Source of the DNA: Asticcacaulis sp. MM231
GTDB lineage: Bacteria; Pseudomonadota; Alphaproteobacteria; Caulobacterales; Caulobacteraceae
NCBI RefSeq assembly: GCF_964186625.1
Contig: NZ_OZ075108.1
Span: 558,001 to 622,000, forward strand
Length of the DNA stretch: 64,000 bases
Reading direction: 5' to 3'
Shown: positions 26,956 to 36,014 of the stretch, one piece after another
Layout of the letters: every line of letters begins with the position of its first letter
Numbering within the stretch: the first letter of the stretch is position 1
Notes under the pieces: generated by a model
Databases searched by the model: none
What the model was told of the DNA's origin: nothing
What the model saw: only the letters and a program-made list of their open reading frames with translations
Position numbers and translations under genes: made by a program

Positions 26956-27423
26956 TCAGGCGGGAATGAACTTGAGCGCTACGCCATTACTGCAATAGCG
27001 TTTACCGGTGGGGCGGGGGCCGTCGTCGAACAGGTGGCCGTGGTGGCCGCTGCACCGCGCGCAGTGATATTCGGTACGCGGAATGCCGATGGCGAAGTCA
27101 GTCTTGGTCTGCAGATGGCCGGGAATGGCGCGGAAGAAACTGGGCCAGCCGGTGCCGGAATCGTACTTGGTGTCCGAAGTGAACAGCGTCAGGTCGCAGC
27201 CGAGGCAGGCGAAAACCCCCTTGCGGTGCTCATTAAGCAGAGGGCTGGTGCCGGGGCGCTCGGTGGCGGCATGACGCAGCACGTTATAAGCCGCGGGTGG
27301 CAAGCGCTTCTTCCATTCGGCGTCGCTGAGTTTCAGCGGCGCGATGGTCTCGGCCTTGCTTTGCGAGCAGGCGGTAGTCAGCGCACCAGCGCCTGCGAGG
27401 GTGAGGAAATGACGGCGTAACAT
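26956..27423 (-). CDS. msrB: Peptide-methionine (R)-S-oxide reductase, exported
   Basis: 155 residues. Leader MLRRHFLTLAGAGALTTACSQ with a possible lipobox (TTAC) suggests a lipoprotein. MsrB core: zinc ligands in CLGC and CARC, GTGWPSFF, HCARCSGHHGHLFDDGP and the catalytic Cys in RYCSNGVALKF. Repairs the R epimer of methionine sulfoxide, complementing MsrA encoded downstream. Both start with near-identical MLRR leaders. Confidence 0.95.
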   Translation of the reverse strand: MLRRHFLTLAGAGALTTACSQSKAETIAPLKLSDAEWKKRLPPAAYNVLRHAATERPGTSPLLNEHRKGVFACLGCDLTLFTSDTKYDSGTGWPSFFRAIPGHLQTKTDFAIGIPRTEYHCARCSGHHGHLFDDGPRPTGKRYCSNGVALKFIPA

Positions 27424-27595
27424 GGGGGCAACTCCGTTGTGTCTGTTGCTAGTTATACGCCCGGAAGCGGGATCGGGTTACACCACGCTGTAAAAGAACC
27501 ACGTGGCGCGTCTAAAGACACGCCCATAGCGCGAAGATGTGGCTTTTTTCACGCACTCTCAATCCATCACGATTGTAAACGGGCCGTAAAGGCCT

Positions 27596-27613
27596 GTGTC
27601 ACATAAGCGTCAA
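27596..27613 (+). promoter_or_regulatory. Pho-box-like site before the porin gene
   Basis: GTGTCAC-ATAA-GCGTCAA has the 7-4-7 layout of the PhoB box (CTGTCAT-N4-CTGTCAT). GTCA cores occur at 27598, 27609 and 27631, all in 11-base phase. It lies about 100 bases before the porin start. Confidence 0.6.
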
Positions 27614-27716
27614 GCAACCTACATGCGACCGTCACACACGGAGCCTATTGCGGCGAGCGTGGCCACAAAGCGGCCCCAGAAATTACACATTTAAAAAACG
27701 CACAAGGTTCATTCAC

Positions 27717-28868
27717 ATGAAAAAATCGTCTCTCGTCATTGGCGTGGCCAGCGCCGCGCTCGCGATGATCGCCGCAGTTTCCGGCGCCTCCGCTCAGAGC
27801 TGGACCGACAACATCACCGTCGGTGGCCGCATGTACCTCGACGTCTCGTCGAGCTCGCTGGAAGTCAACGGCGCTAAGTCGGGTTCGAAGAACGGTTACG
27901 GCTTTGACGTGAAGCGCGTCTATTTCCAGGTCGACAAGAAGTTCAACGACATCTACTCGCTGCAAATGCAGACCGACGTTTCAACGGTCAGTGGCGTGGG
28001 TCAATCCCTGTATCTGAAGAAGGCCTATTTCAAAGCTGCCTTCAACCCTGCTTTTGAAGTTTCGGTCGGTTCGAACGAAATGCCGTGGGTTCCATACGCG
28101 GAAAGCATCTACGGTTACCGCTGGTTGGAAAACACCCTGCTCGAGCAAAATAATACTGGCGTCCGCACCACCTTCGGCACCTCGGCTGACTGGGGCGTTC
28201 ACACGGGCGGTAAGTTTGGCACATATTATGCCTATCAGGTGTCGGTCGTCAACGGTAAGGGTTACCGCGACTCCTCGCGTTCAAGTGGTATGGATGTTGA
28301 AAGCCGCCTGAGCGCCAAGTTCGATCAATGGAACTTCGCTGTCGGCAGCTACACCGGTTCGCGCGGCAATGAAGCTTACGGCACCGCCACGATCGTTACG
28401 CCCGCTTCCGGCACGACGCCGGCTGTCTACAAAGAGAACAAGGTCGACACACACAACGCCCAGCGCTTCAACGCCCTGGCCGCCTACACCGGCGACCGCA
28501 TCAAGGCTGGTGTTGAATATTTCACCGCCACCGATTGGCAGACTGCCAGCATCATCGACACGACGGCCGGCCACACTAAGGCTGACGATGCGGATGGTTA
28601 CTCGGCCTTTGGTTCGTATCGCCTTACCCCGAAGTATACCGTCTTCGGTCGCTATGACAACGTGAAGCCATCCAAGAAGCTGGCTCCCTGGAATGAAGGT
28701 GAGTACTACAACTTCGGCATCCAGATGTCGCCGATGAAGGGTATCTCGCTGGCCCTGATCGCCAAGCATAACTCGTTCGACGCCTATGCCGGCAGCGCGA
28801 CTGTCAAGGGTGCGAAGACCACGACCGAGTTCAACGAAATCGGCATCTTCACCGAGCTGCGTTACTAA
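27717..28868 (+). CDS. Outer-membrane porin, probably phosphate-starvation induced
   Basis: 383 residues from ATG 27717 with a clear signal peptide (MKKSSLVIGVASAALAMIAAVSGASAQ). The mature chain is an alternating beta-barrel pattern (VGGRMYLDVSSSSLEVNG, VKRVYFQVDKKFND, SAFGSYRLTPKYTVFGRYDNV) ending in FTELRY, the BAM-recognised aromatic end. Length fits an OprP/OprO-sized general or phosphate porin. The Pho-box-like site upstream and the pst operon 150 bases downstream suggest a role in phosphate uptake across the outer membrane. Specificity cannot be read from sequence. Confidence 0.85.
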   Translation: MKKSSLVIGVASAALAMIAAVSGASAQSWTDNITVGGRMYLDVSSSSLEVNGAKSGSKNGYGFDVKRVYFQVDKKFNDIYSLQMQTDVSTVSGVGQSLYLKKAYFKAAFNPAFEVSVGSNEMPWVPYAESIYGYRWLENTLLEQNNTGVRTTFGTSADWGVHTGGKFGTYYAYQVSVVNGKGYRDSSRSSGMDVESRLSAKFDQWNFAVGSYTGSRGNEAYGTATIVTPASGTTPAVYKENKVDTHNAQRFNALAAYTGDRIKAGVEYFTATDWQTASIIDTTAGHTKADDADGYSAFGSYRLTPKYTVFGRYDNVKPSKKLAPWNEGEYYNFGIQMSPMKGISLALIAKHNSFDAYAGSATVKGAKTTTEFNEIGIFTELRY

Positions 28869-28883
28869 GAAAACCGTTGCAGG

Positions 28884-28910
28884 GCAGGCTGTTGGCTTTC
28901 GACAGCCTGT
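28884..28910 (+). terminator. Hairpin after porin gene
   Basis: CAGGCTGT-tggctttcg-ACAGCCTG directly after the porin, followed by only a short T-rich stretch. Probably a weak terminator or mRNA-stabilising structure before pstS. Confidence 0.5.
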
Positions 28911-28944
28911 CTTTGTGACACAGTGTCTTTTTAAATTACCCAGG

Positions 28945-28962
28945 CTGTTACAAAACTGTCGT
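28945..28962 (+). promoter_or_regulatory. Pho box before pstS
   Basis: CTGTTAC-AAAA-CTGTCGT closely fits the PhoB box CTGTCAT-AWAW-CTGTCAT, about 60 bases before the pstS start codon. Confidence 0.75.
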
Positions 28963-29022
28963 AAAAAGCAGTTAGAGCATCATGCAAGACAGTCTGCCAA
29001 CACTTCCTTCAAGGAGATATGG

Positions 29023-30078
29023 ATGTTCAAGTTTTTTAAAGGTGCCGTCGCAGCTGTGCTGCTGACCGCTACCCTGACCTCGGCCGCGACCGCTGCTGAC
29101 ACGATTTCCGGCGCTGGCGCTACCTTCCCGGCTCCGCTGTACGCCAAGTGGGCTGAAGGTTACAAGCGTACCACAGGTGTGCAACTCAACTATCAGGCCA
29201 TCGGCTCCGGCGGCGGTATCAAGCAAATCCAGGCCAAGACCGTCGATTTCGGCGCCTCCGACAAGCCGCTGACGCAGGCTGAACTCGACAAGTCGGGCCT
29301 CTATCAGTTCCCCACCGTTGTTGGCGGCGTTGTGCCGGCCATCAACATTCCGGGCGTGCCTTCCGGCAAGCTGAAGCTGCCGGGCGCCGTTCTGGCCGAC
29401 ATCTTCCTCGGCAAGATCACCCTGTGGAACGATCCGGCCATCACCAAGTGGAACGCTGGCCTGACCCTGCCGGCTATGCCGATCACCGTCGTTCACCGTT
29501 CGGACGGTTCCGGCACCACCTTCCTCTTCACCTCCTACCTCTCGATCGCTTCCAACGAGTGGAAGAGCAATGTTGGCGCGTCTGACGCTGTTGAGTGGCC
29601 GACCGGTGTTGGTGGTGCGAAGAACGACGGCGTTGCCGCCCTGGTTCGCCAAACCGCAGGTTCGATCGGTTACGTCGAATACGCCTACGTGCAGAAGACC
29701 GGTATCGGTTACGCTCTGGTCGCCTCGAAGGACGCCACCTGGCCGCAACCGACTGCCGCTGCCTTCAAGGCTGCGACTGCTGGCGCCGACTGGGCCAACG
29801 CTCCGGGCAACTATCTGCTCGTCCTCAATCAACCGGGCGCCAATGCCTGGCCGATCACCGGCGCGACCTTCATCCTGATGTACAAGGAGCAGGCCAACCC
29901 GACGAAGGCTGCCGAAGTTCTGAAGTTCTTCGACTACGGCTACAAGTCTGGTGACTTCAACGCCAACGACCTCTTCTATGTGCCGCTGCCGGCCAACGTG
30001 AAGACGATGATGCGCAAGCAATGGGCGCAACAAATCAAGTCGGGTGGCAAGGCCGTCTACACCTCGCCGAACCCCTAA
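29023..30078 (+). CDS. pstS: Phosphate ABC transporter substrate-binding protein
   Basis: 351 residues from ATG 29023, six bases after AAGGAG. Signal peptide MFKFFKGAVAAVLLTATLTSAATAA. The mature protein has the PstS pattern: DTISGAGATFPAPLYAKW, YQAIGSGGGIKQI, FGASDKPL, the phosphate loop HRSDGSGTTFLFTSYL and GSIGYVEYAY. It captures phosphate in the periplasm for PstCAB. Preceded by a good Pho box and followed by a hairpin that probably reduces read-through into pstC, as usual when binding protein is needed in excess. Confidence 0.97.
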   Translation: MFKFFKGAVAAVLLTATLTSAATAADTISGAGATFPAPLYAKWAEGYKRTTGVQLNYQAIGSGGGIKQIQAKTVDFGASDKPLTQAELDKSGLYQFPTVVGGVVPAINIPGVPSGKLKLPGAVLADIFLGKITLWNDPAITKWNAGLTLPAMPITVVHRSDGSGTTFLFTSYLSIASNEWKSNVGASDAVEWPTGVGGAKNDGVAALVRQTAGSIGYVEYAYVQKTGIGYALVASKDATWPQPTAAAFKAATAGADWANAPGNYLLVLNQPGANAWPITGATFILMYKEQANPTKAAEVLKFFDYGYKSGDFNANDLFYVPLPANVKTMMRKQWAQQIKSGGKAVYTSPNP

Positions 30079-30093
30079 GCCTGACGCTCCTCC

Positions 30094-30122
30094 AGATGCC
30101 CGGAGCTTGGCTTCGGGCATCT
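30094..30122 (+). terminator. Attenuator hairpin between pstS and pstC
   Basis: AGATGCCCG-gagcttggctt-CGGGCATCT starts 16 bases after pstS and lacks a long T-run, so partial termination or 3'-end protection of pstS mRNA is likely. Confidence 0.65.
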
Positions 30123-30275
30123 GATGAGAGCACAAGAAATGGGCGAGGACTGACCTGTAGGTTGTGCCTCGCCTGACTTGTGTCTGGCCATCAATGGCAG
30201 TAAAGCTGCCAGCCTTACGTTATAGCCCGACACTTGCCTGCCTCCTGACCGAACACATCCGGGACAAAGAGAACT

Positions 30276-31262
30276 ATGTCTGTTGAAACCAAGTTTAAAC
30301 CGCGCTTCGATCCGACCGACCCGATCTTTCGCTGGGTCTCGTTCGGCGCCGCCACCACCCTGTTGGTGGTTCTGGCCTCGCTAATCGGCACGCTGATCGT
30401 CGGTGGCTGGCCCGCGCTCTCCGAATATGGTTTCGGTTTCTTCCTGAAGTTTAAGGAATGCCCCGTCGGCAACAATAGCTGGTTCTGCATCGATACGCCG
30501 TGGAACCCGGTCACCGACGTCTACAGCGCCACCGCGCCGATCCTCGGCACCATCATCACCTCCGCGCTCGCCCTGCTGTTCGCCCTGCCCATCGCCATCG
30601 GCATCGCGGTTTTCCTGACCCAGTTTTGCCCGCGCCAGATCGCGCAGCCGCTCTCCACCGCCGTGGAGCTGCTGGCCGGCATCCCTTCCATCGTCTACGG
30701 CATGTGGGGCCTGTTCGTTTTCGCCCCCTGGTTCGCCAAGACCATTCAGACGCCGCTGATTATCGCCGCCTCGCAAGACCCGACCTCGTGGTTTGCCAAG
30801 ATGGTGGCCGGCATCCCTAACGGCGCCAATCTGTTTACCGCCTCGCTGGTTCTGGCCATCATGATCCTGCCCTACATGGCTGCCGTATTCCGTGAATTGT
30901 TCCGCTCCATTCCGCCGCAGGTGCGCGAAGCCGCCTTCGGTGTCGGCGCCACCCCGTTTGAAGTCACCACCTCGGTGATCATCCCCTACGTGCAAAAGGG
31001 CATGATCGGTGTCGTCATGCTGGGTCTCGGCCGCGCGCTCGGCGAAACCATGGCTGTCACCTTCATCATCGGTAACTCCCACAAGTTCCCCAAGTCGCTG
31101 TTCGACTCCAGCTCGACCCTGGCTTCGACCATCGCCAACGAGTTCGCTGAAGCTGCTGATCTGCACCGCTCTGCCCTGATCGCGCTCGGCCTCGTCCTCT
31201 TCCTTATCACCTTCACGGTACTGGCCATTGCGCGCTGGCTGCTGTCTTCGCAACGCTACTAG
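30276..31262 (+). CDS. pstC: Phosphate ABC transporter permease
   Basis: 328 residues, about six transmembrane helices. The ABC permease coupling segment is present (EAAFGVGATPFEVTTSVIIPYVQKGMIGVVMLGLGRALGETMAVTFIIGN), with the ALGET signature typical of PstC. It forms the inner-membrane channel with PstA. Normal family length; 11 bases before pstA. Confidence 0.96.
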   Translation: MSVETKFKPRFDPTDPIFRWVSFGAATTLLVVLASLIGTLIVGGWPALSEYGFGFFLKFKECPVGNNSWFCIDTPWNPVTDVYSATAPILGTIITSALALLFALPIAIGIAVFLTQFCPRQIAQPLSTAVELLAGIPSIVYGMWGLFVFAPWFAKTIQTPLIIAASQDPTSWFAKMVAGIPNGANLFTASLVLAIMILPYMAAVFRELFRSIPPQVREAAFGVGATPFEVTTSVIIPYVQKGMIGVVMLGLGRALGETMAVTFIIGNSHKFPKSLFDSSSTLASTIANEFAEAADLHRSALIALGLVLFLITFTVLAIARWLLSSQRY

Positions 31263-31273
31263 GAGAGACACTT

Positions 31274-32128
31274 ATGGATCGCGCTCTTCGCCGTAAAATC
31301 GCCAACTACGTCTTCATCGGCCTGTGCATCTTCGGCACGGTCATCGCGCTCGGCGCACTCGCCCTCATCCTGTGGTCGCTGTTCTCACAGGGTATCGGCG
31401 GCATGAACCCGCTGGTCTTCACCATGGATACGCCGGCCGCCGGTTCGCCGGGTGGCCTGCGCAACGCTATCGTCGGCTCCATCCTGATGTGTGGTGTTGC
31501 CATGATTATCGCCCTTTTCATCGGCATTCTGGCCGGCACCTGGCTGGCGGAAATCGGCGGCGACACGCCCTATGGTCACGTCGTCCGCTTCCTCAATGAC
31601 GTGCTTCTGTCGGCCCCCTCCATCCTGATCGGCCTGTTTGTCTATCAGGTGCTGGTGTCGGGTTCGCCAATTGCTCTTGGTCACTTCTCCGGCTGGGCCG
31701 GCGCCGTGGCCCTGGCCATTCTCGCCACGCCGATCGTGACACGTACCACCGAAGATATCCTGAACCTCCAGCCTAACGCCCTGCGTGAAGCTGGTATGGC
31801 CCTCGGCGCCTCGCAGTTCACCACCATCCGCCAGATCATCTGGAAGGCGGCTGGCGCTGGTCTCCTGACCGGCGGTCTGCTCGGCTTTGCCCGTATCTCC
31901 GGCGAAACGGCACCGCTGCTCTTTACCGCGCTGGGTAACCAGTTCTTCACCGCCAATCTGGGTGAAGCCATGGAAAGCCTTCCGCACGCCATGTATAACT
32001 TCGCGCTCACACCGTATGAAGACCTCAACAAGCTGGCCTGGGCCGGTGCGCTTCTGGTCGCCATTGCCGTGCTGGGTGTCAATATCCTCGGCCGCTGGCT
32101 CGCCCGCGACAAGAATGCCGGCCACTAA
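31274..32128 (+). CDS. pstA: Phosphate ABC transporter permease
   Basis: 284 residues, about six helices. GGLRNAIVGSILM near the start, the coupling segment REAGMALGASQFTTIRQIIWKAAGAGLLTGGLLGFARISGETAPLLFTA with the PstA-specific SGETAPLLFTA motif. Partner of PstC; GGAGAG ribosome site just before the ATG. Gap of 30 bases to pstB. Confidence 0.96.
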   Translation: MDRALRRKIANYVFIGLCIFGTVIALGALALILWSLFSQGIGGMNPLVFTMDTPAAGSPGGLRNAIVGSILMCGVAMIIALFIGILAGTWLAEIGGDTPYGHVVRFLNDVLLSAPSILIGLFVYQVLVSGSPIALGHFSGWAGAVALAILATPIVTRTTEDILNLQPNALREAGMALGASQFTTIRQIIWKAAGAGLLTGGLLGFARISGETAPLLFTALGNQFFTANLGEAMESLPHAMYNFALTPYEDLNKLAWAGALLVAIAVLGVNILGRWLARDKNAGH

Positions 32129-32158
32129 TCCTTTTCATTTTGACTTGAGAATAAGTTC

Positions 32159-32968
32159 ATGACCGACACGACCTCCGCTGATTTTCAAAGCGTTATCGTT
32201 CCGCCGCCCGAAGGCAGCCTTGTGCTCGAATGCAAAAAGCTGAGTTTCTTCTATGGCCAGAATCAGGCGCTGTTCAATGTCGACCTGCCGGTCAAGAAGC
32301 ACGCCATCACGGCGCTGATTGGTCCGTCCGGCTGCGGCAAGTCGACCCTTTTGCGCACGATCAACCGCATCTATGATCTCTATCCCGGCCAGCGCGCCGA
32401 GGGCGTGATCGATTTCGAGGGCGAAAACATCATCGGCCCCAAGGTGGATGTCGCGGCCCTGCGCGCCCGCATAGGCATGGTGTTCCAGAAGCCGACACCC
32501 TTCCCGATGTCGATCTATGACAACGTGGCCTTCGGCGTGCGCCTGCATTCCAACAAGTCGAAAGCCGAACTGGATGAGATCGTTGAACGTTCGATCCGTC
32601 GCGCTGCGCTTTGGGACGAAGTGAAGGACAAACTGCACAAGTCGGGCCTCGGTCTGTCTGGTGGTCAGCAGCAGCGCCTGTGCGTGGCGCGCGGTATCGC
32701 CGTCAATCCGGAAATCCTGCTGCTCGATGAGCCGGCGTCGGCGCTTGATCCTATCTCGACCGCCAAGCTGGAAGATACGTTGGAAGAGCTGAAGAGCGAC
32801 TACACCATCGTTATCGTGACGCACAACCTGCAGCAAGCAGCGCGTCTGTCGGACTATACCGGCTTCATGTTCCTCGGCAAGATGATCGAATTCGGCCCGA
32901 CCGAAGAACTGTTCGTCAAGCCGAAGGTCGACAAGACCGGCGAGTATATCGGTGGCCGTTTCGGATAA
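32159..32968 (+). CDS. pstB: Phosphate ABC transporter ATP-binding protein
   Basis: 269 residues. Walker [13 protein letters not shown]-loop [17 protein letters not shown] (PstB-typical), signature [10 protein letters not shown], Walker [14 protein letters not shown] and the switch His in [13 protein letters not shown]. Energises phosphate import through PstCA. Last gene of the operon; phoU, which usually follows, is absent and a terminator comes next. Confidence 0.97.
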   Translation: MTDTTSADFQSVIVPPPEGSLVLECKKLSFFYGQNQALFNVDLPVKKHAITALIGPSGCGKSTLLRTINRIYDLYPGQRAEGVIDFEGENIIGPKVDVAALRARIGMVFQKPTPFPMSIYDNVAFGVRLHSNKSKAELDEIVERSIRRAALWDEVKDKLHKSGLGLSGGQQQRLCVARGIAVNPEILLLDEPASALDPISTAKLEDTLEELKSDYTIVIVTHNLQQAARLSDYTGFMFLGKMIEFGPTEELFVKPKVDKTGEYIGGRFG

Positions 32969-33015
32969 GCTTATGGGGTTTGGGGCCGGCTGCCCCAAGT
33001 CCTTCCCTTCCAAAT

Positions 33016-33049
33016 AAAAAGCCTCGCCTTTTCAGGGCGGGGCTTTTTC
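33016..33049 (+). terminator. Terminator after pstB
   Basis: AAAAAGCC(T)CGCC-ttttcag-GGCG(G)GGCTTTTT, bidirectional. It is itself flanked by 16-base inverted arms (32970-32985 and 33076-33091, CTTATGGGGTTTGGGG and its complement with one mismatch). Confidence 0.85.
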
Positions 33050-33092
33050 ATTGGCCAGAAGATATGGGGCGCGAACCCCAAACCTCATAAGT

Positions 33093-35072
33093 TTAGCGAA
33101 CGTACAAGGTCCTGGGCGCGCTATCGAACGTCGTGCCGTCCGCGCGTGTAGCGCGGATATTGAACCTGTGTTCACCGGATGTCAGCGATCCTGCCGGGAA
33201 CTGAAAATCATACTGCAGCTTTGGCCAGTTCGGATCGTATTTCAGCAGATCCGGCACGCGGAACTCCATCGGATCAAGTCCGTAACGCGCGCGCGTCACC
33301 ACCTTACCATCCAGCAGCACATCGACCGCTGTGACGCCTTTCGGGTCGGCGGCGATACCAAAGTAATTGCCGGCGTCATCCGCATTGATGAACTCTCCGC
33401 GTTCCGGATGCGCGATATAGGCTTGCGGGAAAAAGGCGCACGGGGAGGCATCACCGGTCAGCGGGGTGGCGCGGACCCTTGCCGTGTAAAAATCGACCGC
33501 CATCTTGTAAGGCGGCAGACTGACGATGCGGAAGGGTTCTATATCCTCAAAGCGCCGGCAAAGCTCGCTGTACATCTTCATCTGCTCTGGTTCATGATAA
33601 AGATAGGACGGCTCGAGAACCGCCATCATCACGCCCTTGCCACCTTGTTTGGCGGTGAGCGCGTTTAGATCAAGGCCCCATTGCTGGCGGGCTACGACAA
33701 AGCGGGTTAGTTCATCGTTTGGATCATCGAGCGTATAGAGGCGGCGGCCTTTTACGCCTTCGATGGCCGGAAATTCGAGATGCACGGCGCTCATATGACT
33801 ATTGGAGGCCCAGACGATATCAGGTCCGAAGCGTTCCTTGGCGCTCTTGTCGGCGGTGGCGAGAGCTGGTTCCAGCAGTGACCAGTTCTCATTCTTGAGC
33901 GAATTACGCTCACGCAGGGCGTAGGGTAATTCGGCTGAATGATTCCAGGCCACCTGATAGGCCGTACCGGCAATGCCGATTGCCAGCGCCAGAACCGGTG
34001 CCGTTGCGATCAATCCCATGCGCAGGCGGCGGTTACCGAGCGTGCTGGCCCGGGCGATGAAGTTTTCCAACAGGTCAGGGATAAACGGCAGAAGCGGCAC
34101 GAAAGCCATGAAGGGCCAGTGCGGCATGATCTTCTTGTTGACGATGGTTTGCAGGCCATAGAACAGGAAGATGACCACGGCCTGATAGCCGAGCAGGCTT
34201 TCCGGCTTATTGCGGTCACGGATCAGCGCGTTCTTGGCCGCTACCACCATGGCGACAAAGAACACCGGTGTGCATAGCGCGAATTGGGTTTCTACATAGC
34301 CAAGGATTCGACCGAAATCAGGTTGGAATTTCGGCCGGTTGAGCACATGGAACTGGACGGCCGGCCATGCGTTGACGGCGTTATAGATCAGCGATGGCAC
34401 GAGGCCGACCAGGGCGATGCCGGCGGTCAGCCAGACGCCGGGCTTGCGCCAAAGGGTGCGTCCTTGCGCATTGGCCAGCATGAAGACGACGACGGCGAGG
34501 CCGGGGCCCATGAAGCGGAAGTGGACCAACAAGCCGAGCGCAGCACAGAGGCCGGTCAGCGCCCACCATTTAAGCCTATCTTGCTGAATGGCCCGGATCA
34601 AGGAGCCCAGCATCAGGGCCAACAGCAATTGCAGGGCGCCTTCGGGATAAAAAACCGTGCCGTTGAGCGAGATCGGTGGCATCAGCAGGGCGATCATCGC
34701 CGCCCATAAGGCATTGCGTCGGCTGACGATCGGCGTGGCCATGAAATAAACAGCCAGCGGCATGGCGGTGGCGATCAGCAGGGCCACGAGACGCAAGGGC
34801 AGGACGTGCCAGCCGAAGACTGAGGTGACCAGTCGTGCCAGCCAGGGGAAGCCGGCCGGAATATCGGGATAGCCAAGCGCGAAATATTCGCCTGACAGGA
34901 CGAAGTGGCCCTCTTCCCAGATGACGTGGCTGATCAGGCCGACATAGAATTTCCAGATGACGAGCACGGTGCTGACGATGATCAGGGCGCGGATCACATT
35001 GTCATCGCTGCCGAGAAAAGGCTTCTGCGGCGCCAGGGCCGGGCGTTCGTTGAGATCGTAGAGTTCGGCCAT
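33093..35072 (-). CDS. Membrane glycosyltransferase, GT39/GT83 (PMT/ArnT) type
   Basis: 659 residues. A short cytoplasmic start, about 10-11 transmembrane helices to residue 375, then a large extracytoplasmic domain. The first periplasmic loop has ISHVIWEEGHFVLSGEYFALGYPDIPAGFPWLARL, the pattern of polyprenyl-phosphate-dependent sugar transferases (acidic residues then GYxDxP). It should transfer a sugar from an undecaprenyl-phosphate carrier to a lipid or protein acceptor in the periplasm; donor and acceptor are unknown. Monocistronic and convergent with pstB. Confidence 0.8.
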   Translation of the reverse strand: MAELYDLNERPALAPQKPFLGSDDNVIRALIIVSTVLVIWKFYVGLISHVIWEEGHFVLSGEYFALGYPDIPAGFPWLARLVTSVFGWHVLPLRLVALLIATAMPLAVYFMATPIVSRRNALWAAMIALLMPPISLNGTVFYPEGALQLLLALMLGSLIRAIQQDRLKWWALTGLCAALGLLVHFRFMGPGLAVVVFMLANAQGRTLWRKPGVWLTAGIALVGLVPSLIYNAVNAWPAVQFHVLNRPKFQPDFGRILGYVETQFALCTPVFFVAMVVAAKNALIRDRNKPESLLGYQAVVIFLFYGLQTIVNKKIMPHWPFMAFVPLLPFIPDLLENFIARASTLGNRRLRMGLIATAPVLALAIGIAGTAYQVAWNHSAELPYALRERNSLKNENWSLLEPALATADKSAKERFGPDIVWASNSHMSAVHLEFPAIEGVKGRRLYTLDDPNDELTRFVVARQQWGLDLNALTAKQGGKGVMMAVLEPSYLYHEPEQMKMYSELCRRFEDIEPFRIVSLPPYKMAVDFYTARVRATPLTGDASPCAFFPQAYIAHPERGEFINADDAGNYFGIAADPKGVTAVDVLLDGKVVTRARYGLDPMEFRVPDLLKYDPNWPKLQYDFQFPAGSLTSGEHRFNIRATRADGTTFDSAPRTLYVR

Positions 35073-35150
35073 AGTATCTCCCCAAGTTGCCGAACTTATA
35101 GACGCGCCAGCAAAGTCAGGTAAAGGGGGATTACGCCTTCGCCGGCCGCC

Positions 35151-35465
35151 TTAAGCAGTGACAACGTCGCGCGTGGCATTGGAGACCGCGTAATCAGCTG
35201 CCACGCGGACATCGCGCAAATGACGTACCAGGTCGATAGATTGCTGATAGATCGGATCGGCCTTGTAGGCGCGGAAGTCTTCGATCGTAGCGAATTCGCC
35301 ATAGACAATGATGTCGATGTCGTTGGCGATCTGGTCAATCTTTTCGTTGTAGGAAATTTCCAGCAAGGCGGCGTGTTTGATCTGGGTCAGGACCGAAAGC
35401 CCGCGATAGATGGTGTCACGATCGGCTTCTTGCTTGCAGGAAAACATAACGATGTGACGGATCAT
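35151..35465 (-). CDS. Dabb (stress-responsive alpha/beta barrel) domain protein
   Basis: 104 residues from ATG 35465; the longer frame to 35528 has no family similarity. MIRHIVMFSCK is the typical Dabb start, followed by GLSVLTQIKHAALLEISYNEKI, DIIVYGEFATIEDFRAYKADPIYQQ and a final V-x-A-x-D-Y strand: a ferredoxin-like dimeric barrel. Function of such stand-alone Dabb proteins is unclear. Confidence 0.85.
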   Translation of the reverse strand: MIRHIVMFSCKQEADRDTIYRGLSVLTQIKHAALLEISYNEKIDQIANDIDIIVYGEFATIEDFRAYKADPIYQQSIDLVRHLRDVRVAADYAVSNATRDVVTA

Positions 35466-35555
35466 GGCAGGTCTTTTCGCAACGGATGAAACTACCGGGT
35501 TCCTTAAAGGCTCAGGCCTTTCCGTCAAGATGGGATTTTGTCGCTACGAGGCAAA

Positions 35556-35969
35556 TTATTCACCCGCCAGACCTTCGGCGTGACCGCAGGCCCGGTTATG
35601 GATGTGCATCGGGCGGTGATAAACATAGTTATAACCATGGCCGAAGGCGATCAACAGGGCGCCTGTCACGCTCATGGCCACCTCGATATCCTCAAGCGAG
35701 GGTATGAAGGCCGCAGCCGCTAGCAGGACGAGACCACCGATGATCGGACCTGAAATCTGCCACTTGCGCCAGACATGTGAGGCGCGGATCGCCCAGATGC
35801 TAACGGGGGCGGCGGTCAGCACCAGAGCAGCGTGGACCCAGCTTCCGGTAAAGGGCGTCAGCATGGGCAGGGCGATGACGAGGAAGGGCAGGGCAAGGCA
35901 ATGCGCTACGCACAGGGCGGACAGCGCCAGCGAGGCGATATCGAGCCATTTTTTCTTCAGATGCAGCAT
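35556..35969 (-). CDS. MerC-family membrane protein
   Basis: 137 residues with four predicted transmembrane helices. The N-terminal CVAHCLALP in helix 1 matches the paired cysteines of MerC, and the C-terminal tail is His-rich (HRPMHIHNRACGHAEG), suggesting metal binding. No other mer gene is nearby. A Zur-like palindrome sits 46 bases before the start, so a zinc-related role may be more likely than mercury; that is inference. Confidence 0.8.
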   Translation of the reverse strand: MLHLKKKWLDIASLALSALCVAHCLALPFLVIALPMLTPFTGSWVHAALVLTAAPVSIWAIRASHVWRKWQISGPIIGGLVLLAAAAFIPSLEDIEVAMSVTGALLIAFGHGYNYVYHRPMHIHNRACGHAEGLAGE

Positions 35970-36014
35970 GAGCAGTGATACCGTAGGCGGCGGAAGGCCG
36001 TTATGAGCAAATAT

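Noticed and set aside
28786..29022. pstS start inside the porin gene
   Set aside because: The frame only overlaps by chance; the AAGGAG-led ATG at 29023 gives the signal peptide.
30381..31271. Minus-strand 296-residue Gly/Asp-rich frame opposite pstC
   Set aside because: Composition is the mirror of hydrophobic codons in pstC.
35556..35969. Complete mercury resistance operon
   Set aside because: Only a merC-like gene is present; no merR, merT, merP or merA.
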